From contig ADAC02000001.1 in the NCBI GenBank assembly GCA_000163555.2, positions 806,001 through 870,000 of the forward strand: DNA of 64,000 nucleotides. Direction: 5' to 3'. Positions 47,496 to 57,995 of this stretch are shown piece by piece. Source of the stretch: an alpha proteobacterium HIMB114. Lineage in GTDB: Bacteria; Pseudomonadota; Alphaproteobacteria; Pelagibacterales; Pelagibacteraceae. The stretch's first letter is position 1; every line of letters starts with the position of its first letter. Both the position numbers and the translations under genes were made by a program. The notes under the pieces were generated by a model that was not told where the DNA came from, searched no databases, and saw only the letters and a list, made by a program, of their open reading frames with translations.

Positions 47496-47510
47496 ATGCA
47501 CAGAAAAAAT
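47487..47510 (-). other. 5' arm of the 23S rRNA processing stem
   Basis: The partner of 44730-44753. A short AT-rich inverted repeat (CAGAAAAA and TTTTTCTG, 47501-47518) begins in the same place and could form a competing hairpin before 23S is complete. About 120 nt of unremarkable AT-rich spacer separates this arm from tRNA-Ala. Confidence 0.75.
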
Positions 47511-47627
47511 TTTTCTGTTCATTGAATTTTTGAAAAAATAATTTCTTAGAAATAAATTTCTAAAAAATTAAGGATAAAAAAATTAAGATTATTCGTATTT
47601 ACAATTTTAAAAGAGTGTCTCTAGGTT

Positions 47628-47703
47628 TGGTGGAGGATAGCGGGATCGAACCGCTGACCTCCTGAATGCAAATCAGGCGCTCTCCCAGCTGAGCTAATCC
47701 CCC
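47628..47703 (-). tRNA. tRNA-Ala(TGC)
   Basis: A 76-nt tRNA including an encoded 3' CCA. The acceptor pairs GGGGGAT with ATCCTCC (one G-U). The D-arm has AGCTCAGCTGGGAGAGC, the anticodon loop TTTGCAT carries TGC, and the T-arm has GGTTCGATCC. Position in the 16S-23S spacer after tRNA-Ile is the standard bacterial order. Confidence 0.97.
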
Positions 47704-47711
47704 AGAAAAAA

Positions 47712-47788
47712 TGGTGGGCCGAGAAAGACTTGAACTTTCGACCCCACCCTTATCAAGGGTGTGCTCTAACCAACTGAGCTACCGGCCC
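47712..47788 (-). tRNA. tRNA-Ile(GAT)
   Basis: A 77-nt tRNA including an encoded CCA. The acceptor GGGCCG pairs with CGGCCC, the D-arm has TAGCTCAGTTGGTTAGAGC, the anticodon loop TTGATAA carries GAT, and the T-arm has AGTTCAAGTCT. It lies 8 nt upstream of tRNA-Ala in the transcript. Confidence 0.97.
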
Positions 47789-47820
47789 GCATTATTGAGC
47801 TCATTACAAACACCAGAGTT

Positions 47821-47840
47821 AGAAGAGAAACGAGGACGGT
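47821..47840 (-). other. 3' arm of the 16S rRNA processing stem
   Basis: The 20 nt here pair with 49487-49506: 18 Watson-Crick pairs, one G-U and one mismatch. The two arms enclose the 16S gene, as expected for the RNase III site of the primary transcript. This arm lies between 16S and tRNA-Ile. Confidence 0.85.
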
Positions 47841-47892
47841 CAACTTATCGATGTTAAGTGAGAACTTAAAAACAAGTTTTAAGCTATCCTTA

Positions 47893-49380
<1,488 letters not shown>

Positions 49381-49486
49381 ATAACGGCGTACACAAGCTT
49401 TGTGTATTAAATACACCACTCGTACAAATTACTATTTGTATAAGTTTATTATAAGCGTGTACGACAAATTTTTTTTGACAAATATA

Positions 49487-49506
49487 ACCGTCCACGCTTC
49501 TCTTCT
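49487..49506 (-). other. 5' arm of the 16S rRNA processing stem
   Basis: Partner of 47821-47840 (see there). It lies about 105 nt upstream of the mature 16S 5' end and directly downstream of boxA in the transcript, the order known from other bacterial rrn leaders. Confidence 0.85.
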
Positions 49507-49515
49507 ATAATTTAC

Positions 49516-49529
49516 GTTTTAAAGAGCTC
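49516..49529 (-). promoter_or_regulatory. boxA of the rRNA antitermination signal
   Basis: GAGCTCTTTAAAAC on the minus strand closely matches the bacterial boxA consensus (TGCTCTTTAACA), the NusB-S10 loading site. It stands between the boxB-like hairpin and the 16S processing arm, the expected place in an rrn leader. Confidence 0.7.
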
Positions 49530-49532
49530 AAC

Positions 49533-49579
49533 AAAACTGTGAAAAATCTCTTAACCGGTAAAAGATTTTTTTCAGTTTT
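49533..49579 (-). promoter_or_regulatory. boxB-like hairpin in the rRNA leader
   Basis: An inverted repeat with a 7-bp outer arm (AAAACTG and CAGTTTT), a 2-by-2 internal loop, an 8-bp inner arm (AAAAATCT and AGATTTTT) and a short extra TTA/TAA pairing around ACCGG. It precedes boxA in the transcript, like boxB in E. coli rrn leaders. It could also act as a hairpin pause or attenuator. Confidence 0.6.
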
Positions 49580-49638
49580 ATTTAAATTTATTAGCTAAAC
49601 ACCTGAATAATTTAAATTAATCGGCGCTAGGAAGCTGC

Positions 49639-49666
49639 GTAATATATGAAAACTAACCTAAGTCAA
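49639..49666 (-). promoter_or_regulatory. Probable rRNA operon promoter
   Basis: On the minus strand, TTGACT (49666-49661) is followed after 16 nt by TATTAC (49644-49639). An alternative -10, TATATT, overlaps at a 14-nt spacing. A second TTGACT lies just upstream. A GC-containing stretch follows the -10, as is common at stringently controlled rRNA start sites. The distance to mature 16S, about 260 nt, leaves room for the leader elements seen. Confidence 0.55.
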
Positions 49667-49774
49667 GCAGTCAAAATTATCAAAAAAACGTTGATTTATA
49701 AGGGTTTTTTGACAACATTTTTCTTTAAAATCAACTTATAGTAGATAAATAATACAAACTAACTTTTTAAAAAT

Positions 49775-51046
49775 ATGGTTCAGAATCTTAACAAAAAAAA
49801 CTTAAAATTCATTATTTCTGGATTAATTTTTTTAATCATCTCAGCTTTTTTTTTTTTAAATCAAAATTATTACAACAAAAATAAAGAAATTAAAAATTAT
49901 GTAGAATTCAAAGGTGAGCTAATAAATTTTCACTCATTAATAAAAGGTAAAATTCAAAACCAACATAATAAAAAAACTATTGGTATCAAAAAAGGGCAAA
50001 GTCTTAATTCAATACTGAGTGAAGCAGGTGCTTCCCAAAAAGAAATTTTTAATATTTCTAAAATTTTAAGGCAGTACATCAGCCTGAAAAAAATTAATAC
50101 TAATCAAATTTTTGAGGTTTTAACTAATAAAGATAATGGCGAAATTATTAGACTTACTGTCAATTTAGATAACATAAACTCTTTACATATTTTTAAAAAG
50201 GATAACAAATTTGTAGCTAATAAAATTGAAAAAGTTCTCTATAAAAAAACTGTTCTTGGTGAGGGATTAATTAAATCAAGCTTATTCCAAGCCGCTCAAA
50301 AAGAAAATATTGATGCTGAAGTTGTGGTAGATTTTGCAAGAATATTTGGTTTTGAAATTGATTTTCAAAGAGACATTAGAAAAAATGATATCTTTCAAAT
50401 TGTTTATGACAAATATGTAGATGACGATGGAGAGCTTCAAAAAAATGGTGAAATTATTTATGCTTATATGAAAAACAGAGGAAGAGAAATTGCACTTTAT
50501 CGTTTTGTAGATCAAAAAGGAATTCCTGGATATTATCAAACAAACGGAAAAAGTATTGAAAAAGCATTAATGAAAACTCCTATCAACGGTGCTCGATTAT
50601 CTTCTACTTATGGTATGAGGAAACATCCAATCCTTGGTTATAATAAAATGCATAGAGGAACAGATTTTGCTGCTCCAAAAGGAACTCCTATCATGGCATC
50701 AGGTTCGGGAATAATTGAAATGGCAAAATGGAATGGTGCATATGGCAAGTATATAAGGATAAGACATAACTCAAAATATAAAACTGCTTATGCTCATCTA
50801 AATGGATACGCGAGAGGAATCAAACGAGGAGCAAAAGTTAGACAAGGACAAATAATTGGTTATGTCGGTAGCACAGGAAGGTCAACTGGTCCTCATTTAC
50901 ATTACGAAGTTTTAGTAAATGGAAAAAGAAGAAACTCACAAAGATTAAAACTGCCTTCAGGTAGAACTTTGAAAGGTGAAGATAGAGAAAAGTTTGAAAT
51001 CTCTAGAATTAAAATTGATGTAATGAGATCTAATTTAGTAAATTAA
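49775..51046 (+). CDS. M23 family metallopeptidase (LytM domain), membrane-anchored
   Basis: A 423-residue envelope protein. One helix at about residues 10-28 anchors it in the inner membrane. A LysM/OapA-like middle region follows (KKGQSLNSILSEAGAS). The C-terminal LytM domain has zinc ligands in MHRGTDFAAP (H and D) and PHLHYE (HxH). M23 enzymes cut peptidoglycan cross-bridges or activate amidases during growth and division. A run of 12 T (49846-49857) sits in the anchor with the frame intact. The end overlaps the DUF4167 gene by 4 nt in convergent orientation. Confidence 0.88.
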   Translation: MVQNLNKKNLKFIISGLIFLIISAFFFLNQNYYNKNKEIKNYVEFKGELINFHSLIKGKIQNQHNKKTIGIKKGQSLNSILSEAGASQKEIFNISKILRQYISLKKINTNQIFEVLTNKDNGEIIRLTVNLDNINSLHIFKKDNKFVANKIEKVLYKKTVLGEGLIKSSLFQAAQKENIDAEVVVDFARIFGFEIDFQRDIRKNDIFQIVYDKYVDDDGELQKNGEIIYAYMKNRGREIALYRFVDQKGIPGYYQTNGKSIEKALMKTPINGARLSSTYGMRKHPILGYNKMHRGTDFAAPKGTPIMASGSGIIEMAKWNGAYGKYIRIRHNSKYKTAYAHLNGYARGIKRGAKVRQGQIIGYVGSTGRSTGPHLHYEVLVNGKRRNSQRLKLPSGRTLKGEDREKFEISRIKIDVMRSNLVN

Positions 51047-51465
51047 CTATTGTCTGCCTTTGCAACAATCGTATCGTTATTTTCAATTTCAGAATTTTTT
51101 TCTTCAGTAATTTCTGAATTTTCTTCCTCAGTATTATTTTCAGAAGATACTACTTCGTTATTAGAATTTTCATTAGATGTATTTGATAATTCTGAAGGCG
51201 GCGGCATCATTCTTGCAAAGTGATCTGCATGTTGAAAATAGTTTTCTGCTAAGATTTTATCACCTGAAGCCAAGGCTTCTGAAGCTAATTTGTTATACTT
51301 TTCAAATAATTTTGATGCATTTCCATTAAATCTAACTCTTTGGTGATTAAATGAGCGCCCCTGGTCATTTAATTTTATTACTTGTGATGGCCTTGAACCA
51401 TTGTGTCTTCGACCATTTCTTCTATTATTATTTCGTCCTCTTGGACGTCTATCAAAATTTGTCAT
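51043..51465 (-). CDS. DUF4167 domain protein
   Basis: A 140-residue protein with a basic Arg/Asn-rich start (RRPRGRNNNRRNGRRHNG), a central conserved block (VRFNGNASKLFEKYNKLASEALASGDKILAENYFQHADHFAR) written here only by its role as the DUF4167 core, and an acidic Glu/Asn/Ser tail. The family is typical of alphaproteobacteria. The basic end suggests nucleic-acid binding, possibly RNA, but the function is not known to me. It lies near prmC in the same orientation, 87 nt downstream. Confidence 0.82.
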   Translation of the reverse strand: MTNFDRRPRGRNNNRRNGRRHNGSRPSQVIKLNDQGRSFNHQRVRFNGNASKLFEKYNKLASEALASGDKILAENYFQHADHFARMMPPPSELSNTSNENSNNEVVSSENNTEEENSEITEEKNSEIENNDTIVAKADNS

Positions 51466-51552
51466 TTAGTTGGTTTTTTATAATTTATAATAATTAATTA
51501 AAATCTTATTTAAGATACCTCTAATGATCATAAATTTATATTATTGTAAAGT

Positions 51553-52407
51553 CTAATTTTTTACCTTTTTAGCTAACAAACACCGTATTTGATTATTAAT
51601 TAGTTTATACTTAGAGACTACAATAAAACCATTTAAAATTAATAATTTATTAATTTGCATAAACTGATTATCTCCAATTTCAAAAGCAAGGTAACCATTT
51701 AATTTAATATTATTTTTAAATTTTTTTATTATCTCCTTATAAAATCTTAAGCCTTCTTTGTTGTCTCCGATTAATGCTTCTTTTGGCTCATATTTTTTTA
51801 TACCTGGATCTAAACTAATATAATCAGATAATTTAAGGTAGGGCGGATTAGAAATAATTAAATCAAATTTTTTATCAGTTTTATAAATAAAAATATTCTT
51901 TCTTAAAAGTTTAATCCTATTTATTAAATTATAATTACTTAAATTTATTTTAGTGTTTACAATAGCATCTTTTGAAATATCAATTCCGGTGCCTACAGAT
52001 TTTTTATATTGTTCCAATAAAGATATGCTGATACAGCCTGAACCACATCCAATGTCTAAAAATTTAAGATTCTTTTTTTTATTTATTTCTTTTGTAACCA
52101 TTTCAATCAAAACTTCTGTTTCAGGTCTTGGTATTAAGACTTTTTTTGAGACATCTAAATCAAAATTCCAAAAACTTTTTTGATTTATTATTTTAGATAT
52201 AGGTTTTTTTGAAATTCTTTGATTAATAAAAACTTCAAATTTATCTCTTTCTTCATTATTTAATTCTTCTTCAGTATTTAAAAATAAATCCAATCTATTT
52301 TTTTTCTTTAAGACATGCGCCAATAAAACTTCTGTATCCAGTTTATATGTTTGAGATGCACTAGATAACAAATTGTAAGAATTTTTTAAAACCTGACTGA
52401 TATTCAT
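51553..52407 (-). CDS. prmC: Peptide chain release factor N5-glutamine methyltransferase
   Basis: A 284-residue methyltransferase with an N-terminal helical domain, SAM motif FLDIGCGSGCISISLL and the catalytic NPPY in IISNPPYL. PrmC methylates the glutamine of the GGQ motif in release factors RF1 and RF2, raising termination efficiency. Its start shares one base with the prfA stop (TAATG), so substrate and modifier are translated together. Length and motifs are normal for the family. Confidence 0.94.
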   Translation of the reverse strand: MNISQVLKNSYNLLSSASQTYKLDTEVLLAHVLKKKNRLDLFLNTEEELNNEERDKFEVFINQRISKKPISKIINQKSFWNFDLDVSKKVLIPRPETEVLIEMVTKEINKKKNLKFLDIGCGSGCISISLLEQYKKSVGTGIDISKDAIVNTKINLSNYNLINRIKLLRKNIFIYKTDKKFDLIISNPPYLKLSDYISLDPGIKKYEPKEALIGDNKEGLRFYKEIIKKFKNNIKLNGYLAFEIGDNQFMQINKLLILNGFIVVSKYKLINNQIRCLLAKKVKN

Positions 52408-53474
52408 TAATTTTCTAATTGCTGTTCCTGAAATTGAATTTGTAACGCGTCAGAAATTTCTGAAAATACATCGCCAGATAAAAAATCAGATAATTTATGA
52501 AGTGTAAGGTTAATTCGATGATCTGTTACCCTTCCTTGCGGAAAATTATAGGTCCTGATTCTTTCAGATCTGTCACCTGAGCCAATTTGAGATTTTCTTG
52601 CAGATGACCTTTCTTTTTCTAATTTTGATCGCTCAAGTTCATAAAGTTTTGATCTTAAAATTTTTAATGCTTTAGCTTTATTTTTGTGTTGTGATTTTTC
52701 GTCTTGTTGTGAAACTACAATTCCACTTGGGATATGAGTAATTCTTACAGCACTATCAGTTGTGTTTACTGATTGTCCGCCTGGTCCACTAGACCTAAAC
52801 ACATCAATCCTAAGTTCGTTTTCGTCAATTTTTACATCTACATCTTCTGCTTCCGGTAAAACTGCAACTGTTGCTGCAGATGTGTGTACTCGTCCTTGCG
52901 TTTCTGTTTTTGGGACTCTCTGAACTCGGTGTACACCAGATTCAAATTTTAACTTAGAAAATACATTTTTTCCTGTGACTGAAAAAACAACTTCTTTATA
53001 GCCTCCAGCATCGCTGTCAGAAATACTGATGATCTCGGTTTTCCAACCGTTGTTTGAGGCTACTTTTTGATACATTTCAAATAAATCTCCAGCAAATAAA
53101 GACGCTTCTAAACCACCAGTGCCAGCACGAATTTCAATAATGGCATTTTTTTCATCAGCTTCATCTTTTGGTAACATGAAAATTTTAATTTTAGTTTCAA
53201 GGTCACCTATTTTTTCTTTAATTTCATTTAACTCTAATTCTGCCATTTCTTTTAACTCTTTATCAGCAGATTTATCTTCTAGAATCTTTTCAGAACCTTC
53301 TTTATCCTCAACCATTTTAATATAGTTTTTTACGTCGATAATAATATCTCCAATTGAAGAATATTCTTTTGAATTTTTAACGTATGTATTTTTATCTATA
53401 TCAGTTTGAGAGAGTGTTTTTTCTAATGTCTCATATCTAGAAATAATTTCTTTAACTTTATTAATTGGTAACAT
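52407..53474 (-). CDS. prfA: Peptide chain release factor 1
   Basis: A 355-residue class I release factor. It has the GGQ motif in [16 protein letters not shown], which reaches the peptidyl-transferase centre, and the conserved [20 protein letters not shown] block before it. RF1 reads UAA and UAG. Overlaps of 14 nt with ispG upstream and 1 nt with prmC downstream show an operon. Length is normal. Confidence 0.96.
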   Translation of the reverse strand: MLPINKVKEIISRYETLEKTLSQTDIDKNTYVKNSKEYSSIGDIIIDVKNYIKMVEDKEGSEKILEDKSADKELKEMAELELNEIKEKIGDLETKIKIFMLPKDEADEKNAIIEIRAGTGGLEASLFAGDLFEMYQKVASNNGWKTEIISISDSDAGGYKEVVFSVTGKNVFSKLKFESGVHRVQRVPKTETQGRVHTSAATVAVLPEAEDVDVKIDENELRIDVFRSSGPGGQSVNTTDSAVRITHIPSGIVVSQQDEKSQHKNKAKALKILRSKLYELERSKLEKERSSARKSQIGSGDRSERIRTYNFPQGRVTDHRINLTLHKLSDFLSGDVFSEISDALQIQFQEQQLEN

Positions 53475-54576
53475 TTTTACTTTTTCTTATTTCTTCTGCT
53501 TTATTCTCAACCAGTTTTACAATATGTTCGACAATATCATCGCTTGGAACTTTGTGATCTTGAAGACCTGAAAGATACACCATGTTATTTCCTTTGCCAC
53601 CACCAGTTAAACCAATATCTGTCTGTGCAGCTTCGCCTGGGCCATTAACAACACATCCAATAATAGAAAGTGTCATAGGTTCTTTTATATGAGAAAGTTT
53701 TTTTTCTAAGATTTCAACAGTCTTAATTACTTCGAAAGCTTGTCTTGCGCATGAAGGGCAAGATATAATTTTTACACCTCTATTTTTTAGACCAAGACTT
53801 TTAAGAATTTCTAATCCAGCCTTTACCTCTTCCACAGGGTCTGCAGATAAAGATACTCTTATGGTATCTCCGATACCCTCTAATAATAATAAACCAAGAC
53901 CAATTGATGATCTAACTGTTCCAGAAAATAAACCTCCAGCTTCTGTAATTCCAAGATGTAAGGGGTAATTACATTCTTTAGCTAATAATCTATAAGACCC
54001 TACTGCTAGAAAAATATCTGATGCTTTAACGCTAATCTTAAAGTTCTCAAAATTATTCTCTTCTAATAAAGCAATATTTTTTTTAGCACTTTCAACTAAA
54101 GCTTCAGGACATGGTTCTTTATATTTTTCTAAAATTTCTCTTTCTAATGATCCCCCGTTAACTCCTATTCTAATTGAACAATTATAATCTTTAGCAGCTT
54201 GAACTACCTCTGCTACTCTATCTTTAGAACCAATATTGCCTGGATTTATTCTTAAGCAACTAGCTCCTGCTTTTGCTGCCTCAATTGCTCTTTGGTAATG
54301 GAAATGAATGTCAGCAACAATAGGAACGTTAACCTGTTTAATTATTTCCTTGAGCGCTTTTGTAGAATCTTCATCTGGACAAGAAATTCTTACTATATCT
54401 GCTCCAGCTTCATGAATAGCATTTACTTGATCTACCGTTTTTGAAACATCAGTAGTTAGTGTATTTGTCATAGATTGAACGGATATTGGATTAGATCCAC
54501 CAATCTTTAACTCACCAACAGAAATTTCTTTTGATGCTCTTCTTTTAATATCTCTAAATGGTCTTACCGATGTCAT
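53461..54576 (-). CDS. ispG: 4-hydroxy-3-methylbut-2-en-1-yl diphosphate synthase
   Basis: A 371-residue enzyme of the MEP isoprenoid pathway, reducing methylerythritol cyclodiphosphate to HMBPP. It has VQSMTNTLT at the N-terminus, TIM-barrel segments VADIHFHY and RINPGNIG, and the [4Fe-4S] cysteines in [10 protein letters not shown] and [10 protein letters not shown], with the glutamate ligand in the latter. It stands 8 nt downstream of lysC and overlaps prfA. Undecaprenyl phosphate for the glycan island depends on this pathway. Confidence 0.96.
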   Translation of the reverse strand: MTSVRPFRDIKRRASKEISVGELKIGGSNPISVQSMTNTLTTDVSKTVDQVNAIHEAGADIVRISCPDEDSTKALKEIIKQVNVPIVADIHFHYQRAIEAAKAGASCLRINPGNIGSKDRVAEVVQAAKDYNCSIRIGVNGGSLEREILEKYKEPCPEALVESAKKNIALLEENNFENFKISVKASDIFLAVGSYRLLAKECNYPLHLGITEAGGLFSGTVRSSIGLGLLLLEGIGDTIRVSLSADPVEEVKAGLEILKSLGLKNRGVKIISCPSCARQAFEVIKTVEILEKKLSHIKEPMTLSIIGCVVNGPGEAAQTDIGLTGGGKGNNMVYLSGLQDHKVPSDDIVEHIVKLVENKAEEIRKSKNVTN

Positions 54577-54584
54577 TTTTTAAT

Positions 54585-55802
54585 TTAATCTAATTCAAAT
54601 GCAGAATGCAATGTTTTTACAGCTAGCTCTGTATTTTTATCATCTATTAACACTGAAATTTTAATTTCTGATGTTGAGATTACTAATATATTTATGTTTT
54701 TTGAGGCTAAAGCGTTAAACATCTTAAAAGCGACTCCCGGATAAGTTATCATTCCAGCTCCAACAATTGATATTTTTGATACTTTATTGTCAGTTGAAAG
54801 TTTATCATAACCAATATCAGATTTAAGACCGCCAAGTATAGTCTCAGTTTTTTTTAAATCATCTCTTTTTATAGTAAAAGTGACATCAGTTTTTTGAGTT
54901 TCAGCTGAAATATTTTGAACAATCATATCGACTACAATATTCTGATCATTAAGGGGTTTAAATATTGCAGAAGCTACACCAGGCTTATCTTTTACGCCTA
55001 CCAGAGTCACTTTTGCATCATCTCTAGTATAAGCAACACCAGTAATTACTTTGTCATAAGAAATTTTATCTTCAGCTAAAATTTGTGTTCCATCTTTTTC
55101 AGGAGCAAATGTAGACTTTACATATATCTCAACATCATTCATCATTGCTTTTTGAACTGAAGAGCTTTGCATTACTTTTGCGCCTAATGTTGCCATCTCT
55201 AACATCTCATCATAAGAAATTTTCTCAATTTTTTTTGCTTGATCACAAATATCAGGATTAGTAGTAAAAACTCCTTCAACATCTGTATAAATTTCACATC
55301 GATCTGCATCTAGTGCTTTTGCTAAAGCGACCGCAGATGCGTCTGATCCACCTCTTCCGATTGTTGATATTCTTAATTTTTCAGAAACACCCTGAAAGCC
55401 TGGAACAACAACAACGTGATCATTATTTAAATTTTCTAAAATAGGTTTTGAATTTACAGATACAATTCTACTATTTTTATGTTGACCTTCTGTAACTATA
55501 GGAATTTGCCAACCCAGCATCGATCTTGCTTTTATACCTTTGTCTATCAAGCAAGCTGATAAAAGTGCTGAAGTTACCTGTTCGCCAGATGATAAAAGAA
55601 CATCATATTCTTCATTAGAAAAATTGCTTGAAATAGCTTTTGATTTGTCAACCAAATCATTCGTAACGCCAGCCATAGCAGATACAATCACGGCTATTTT
55701 AAAACCTTCTTTTTTTTTATTTACAATTATATCGGCAACATTTTTAATTCTATCGATATTAGCAACAGAAGTACCGCCAAATTTCATTACGATTGTAGTC
55801 AT
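54585..55802 (-). CDS. lysC: Aspartate kinase
   Basis: A 405-residue aspartokinase. The catalytic domain has KFGGTSVANIDRI, SGEQVTSALLS and GRGGSDASAVALA, and the C-terminal third has two ACT domains (GVKDKPGVASAIF and SIVGAGMITYPGVA) that normally bind lysine or threonine for feedback control. It catalyses the first step toward lysine, threonine and methionine. It is the first gene of the lysC-ispG-prfA-prmC run and is divergent from ubiG, with 68 nt between the starts. Confidence 0.95.
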   Translation of the reverse strand: MTTIVMKFGGTSVANIDRIKNVADIIVNKKKEGFKIAVIVSAMAGVTNDLVDKSKAISSNFSNEEYDVLLSSGEQVTSALLSACLIDKGIKARSMLGWQIPIVTEGQHKNSRIVSVNSKPILENLNNDHVVVVPGFQGVSEKLRISTIGRGGSDASAVALAKALDADRCEIYTDVEGVFTTNPDICDQAKKIEKISYDEMLEMATLGAKVMQSSSVQKAMMNDVEIYVKSTFAPEKDGTQILAEDKISYDKVITGVAYTRDDAKVTLVGVKDKPGVASAIFKPLNDQNIVVDMIVQNISAETQKTDVTFTIKRDDLKKTETILGGLKSDIGYDKLSTDNKVSKISIVGAGMITYPGVAFKMFNALASKNINILVISTSEIKISVLIDDKNTELAVKTLHSAFELD

Positions 55803-55870
55803 TTTATTATTAAAAATTTGTACTTAAATACTCTTCAGTTATAAATTAAACAATACCAACAACGAAAAAT

Positions 55871-56602
55871 ATGCAAACAAAAAACACAGCAAATAAAGAA
55901 GAAATAGAAAAGTTTAATAAACTCGCTGAAGAATGGTGGAATCCAAAAGGTAAATTTGCACCATTACATAAATTTAATCCTGTAAGACAAGAATATTTAG
56001 TAAATGAAATATCAAGTCAATTCGCAAAAGACTTAGATCAAAGCAAACCCTTCAATAATTTAGATATACTTGATGTAGGCTGTGGTGGTGGACTTTTATG
56101 TGAACCGCTTTGCCGCCTTGGCGCTAATGTTACTGGCATAGATGCTGCAAAAACAAATATTGAAGTAGCCAAAATTCATATGAAACAAAATGATCTAAAA
56201 ATTAATTATATCAACATTAAGCCTGAAGAAATTATAAATCAAAAGTTTGATGTCATTTTATGTATGGAAATTATTGAACACGTTGAAGATGTAAATTTTT
56301 TTATTGAGAGCTGTGTAAACTTATTGAAACCTAATGGAATTATATTTTTTGCAACTTTAAATAAAACACTTAAGTCATTTGCATTGGCTATAGTTGGGGC
56401 TGAATATGTTTTACGTTGGCTTCCAATTGGAACGCATGATTGGAAAAAATTTATATCACCAAACGATATAATTAATAAAGTTTCAAAACATCTTCTTACT
56501 CATATAGAAACTAAAGGTGTTACCTTTAATCCCTTTAATAACAAATGGAGTTTAAGTAGTGATACTGATGTAAATTATATGTGTTACTTTAAAAAAAATT
56601 AA
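55871..56602 (+). CDS. ubiG: Ubiquinone biosynthesis O-methyltransferase
   Basis: A 243-residue class I methyltransferase. The N-terminal EEWWNPKGKFAPLHKFNPVR block is diagnostic for UbiG, SAM motif I is ILDVGCGGGLLCEPL, and the later segment GTHDWKKFISP is also typical. UbiG performs both O-methylations of ubiquinone synthesis at the membrane. Its 3' end overlaps the DUF1178 gene by 4 nt in convergent orientation. Confidence 0.94.
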   Translation: MQTKNTANKEEIEKFNKLAEEWWNPKGKFAPLHKFNPVRQEYLVNEISSQFAKDLDQSKPFNNLDILDVGCGGGLLCEPLCRLGANVTGIDAAKTNIEVAKIHMKQNDLKINYINIKPEEIINQKFDVILCMEIIEHVEDVNFFIESCVNLLKPNGIIFFATLNKTLKSFALAIVGAEYVLRWLPIGTHDWKKFISPNDIINKVSKHLLTHIETKGVTFNPFNNKWSLSSDTDVNYMCYFKKN

Positions 56603-57021
56603 TTATTTGCCTTATCAATCCAAGGTACAGTATTTACTTCAATTCCTTCGTCCAAAAGCTCCTCGGTTTGTTCGGGAGTAGCTTTTCCATAAATACTTCT
56701 TACATTTTTTTTGTCATAATGAATTGATCTAGCTTCAGATACAAAATTATCTCCAACGTATTCTGCATTTTTTTCAACATAATCCCTTAGATCTCTTAAT
56801 TTTTTGTTTACTGTTTTATAAAATTCTTCTTGCTTGTTTTTTTTTGTATCAACTTTTTTAGAAGCAATTTGAGGTGCCATTAATTGTTTAGAAATATTAT
56901 TTGATTTTCCGCACTGGCAAGAAAGCATTTTTTTCTTTTCTAAGCGGTCATATTCTTTTGAACTTGAAAACCAACTTTCAAATTCTACTCCACATTCACA
57001 TTTCAAATGATATTTAATCAT
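56599..57021 (-). CDS. DUF1178 family protein
   Basis: A 140-residue protein with a rubredoxin-like zinc ribbon: CECG near residue 9 and CQCG near residue 37, followed by KQLMAPQIA. The C-terminal half has the conserved EARSIHYDKKNVRSIYGKAT and EELLDEGIEVNTVPW segments of DUF1178, a family common in alpha- and betaproteobacteria. The function is unknown. The gene is separated by 42 nt from the lipoprotein gene upstream. Confidence 0.87.
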   Translation of the reverse strand: MIKYHLKCECGVEFESWFSSSKEYDRLEKKKMLSCQCGKSNNISKQLMAPQIASKKVDTKKNKQEEFYKTVNKKLRDLRDYVEKNAEYVGDNFVSEARSIHYDKKNVRSIYGKATPEQTEELLDEGIEVNTVPWIDKANN

Positions 57022-57063
57022 ATAATTAGAGTAATATTGAAAAGTATTTTTTCAATATTTAAA

Positions 57064-57591
57064 TTATTTTTTTTCAAAAAATAGAATAACGCGTCCTAAT
57101 GTAATCCCAAACTTTTTAACTTTTGCAATATTTATTAAATAACCATCCTCTTGCAAAAACATCCAGTCATCAAATTTTACATTTAAAGTACTATTTCCGA
57201 CTTTTAACTTAAATCCATATTTCCAATTAAATGCATTACCACTCACCGAACCACTTGCGGTACCAATAACACCATCAGCATATCCAGAATAATGGTTTGG
57301 ATTATTCTGATCTTTAGTTAATTTCCATTCTCTATAATCCTTGGTTCCATCATCATAAATAAAATCTTCTTTTAAAATTAAATATTTTCCGTCCCAAGAT
57401 CCATCAATAAAAACTTTAAAACTTTTTTTTATATTTCCAAAACGATCTTCAAATACACCTCTGGCAATAGTTTTTCCGTTAAAATACTCTTCCAACTTTA
57501 AAATAGGTTTTTTATCTTTGTAATCTTCTAGTTTCATATTTGAACAAGCATTTATCAAAAGAAAAATAAAAAGGTAAATAATATTTTTCAT
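57064..57591 (-). CDS. DUF3833 family lipoprotein
   Basis: A 175-residue exported protein. The N-terminal hydrophobic stretch ends in a lipobox-like LINACSN, so a lipidated cysteine near residue 16 is expected. The mature part has YFNGKTIARGVFEDRFG, DGSWDGKYLIL and the GYADGVIGTASGSVSGNAF segment, matching DUF3833. It probably sits in the outer membrane. The function is unknown. It overlaps the NUDIX gene upstream by 4 nt. Confidence 0.85.
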   Translation of the reverse strand: MKNIIYLFIFLLINACSNMKLEDYKDKKPILKLEEYFNGKTIARGVFEDRFGNIKKSFKVFIDGSWDGKYLILKEDFIYDDGTKDYREWKLTKDQNNPNHYSGYADGVIGTASGSVSGNAFNWKYGFKLKVGNSTLNVKFDDWMFLQEDGYLINIAKVKKFGITLGRVILFFEKK

Positions 57592-57995
57592 ATTTCATAA
57601 TACCCATCTTTTAATCTTTTTAAAATCAATAAACCGCCATCTAAAAACTTTTTAGGATAGGGGCCTTTAATATTTAGCCAAGAAAATTCTTTTGTATCCT
57701 TGTTTCTTATTTTTCCGTGCCATTTTTCTATACAAAAAACACTCATCATAATAAAATTTTTTTTATCATAGGTATGATTGACTAAATCCAAGTTAATTAA
57801 ATCTTGTATTTTAATTCGAATACCCAATTCTTCAAAAAGTTCTCGCTTTATAGCTTCTTCAAAAGTTTCATTTTTTTCTAATTTTCCTCCAGGAAATTCC
57901 CAGTAATCACCAAAATATTTTTTTGAAGGTCTTTTTGTAAAAAGAATTTTTTTATTTTTTTTTAGTATACAAACTGCAACGAAAGTAAAATTCAC
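57588..57995 (-). CDS. mutT: MutT-like NUDIX hydrolase
   Basis: A 135-residue NUDIX protein. The Nudix box reads GGKLEKNETFEEAIKRELFEELGI, given here by its key residues G38, E54, E57 and E58 approximately. MutT hydrolyses 8-oxo-dGTP and prevents A:T to C:G errors. The gene starts immediately after argJ ends, a placement seen in other alphaproteobacteria. Other nucleoside-diphosphate substrates are possible. Confidence 0.85.
   Translation of the reverse strand: MNFTFVAVCILKKNKKILFTKRPSKKYFGDYWEFPGGKLEKNETFEEAIKRELFEELGIRIKIQDLINLDLVNHTYDKKNFIMMSVFCIEKWHGKIRNKDTKEFSWLNIKGPYPKKFLDGGLLILKRLKDGYYEI

Larger units (their letters stand above)
49381..49774. other. Intergenic region between 16S rRNA and the M23 peptidase gene
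   Basis: A 394-nt stretch without a protein gene. On the minus strand it holds the rRNA promoter, a boxB-like hairpin, boxA and the 5' processing arm, each listed separately. On the plus strand, TTGACA at 49709-49714 lies upstream of the M23 peptidase gene, but no -10 stands at a good distance; TATAGT at 49737-49742 is about 22 nt away. The region 49381-49486 is the 16S leader. Confidence 0.7.

Noticed and set aside
49709-49742. Promoter for the M23 peptidase gene (TTGACA with TATAGT)
   Set aside because: The spacing is about 22 nt, too long for a standard sigma-70 promoter; kept only as a remark in the region entry.
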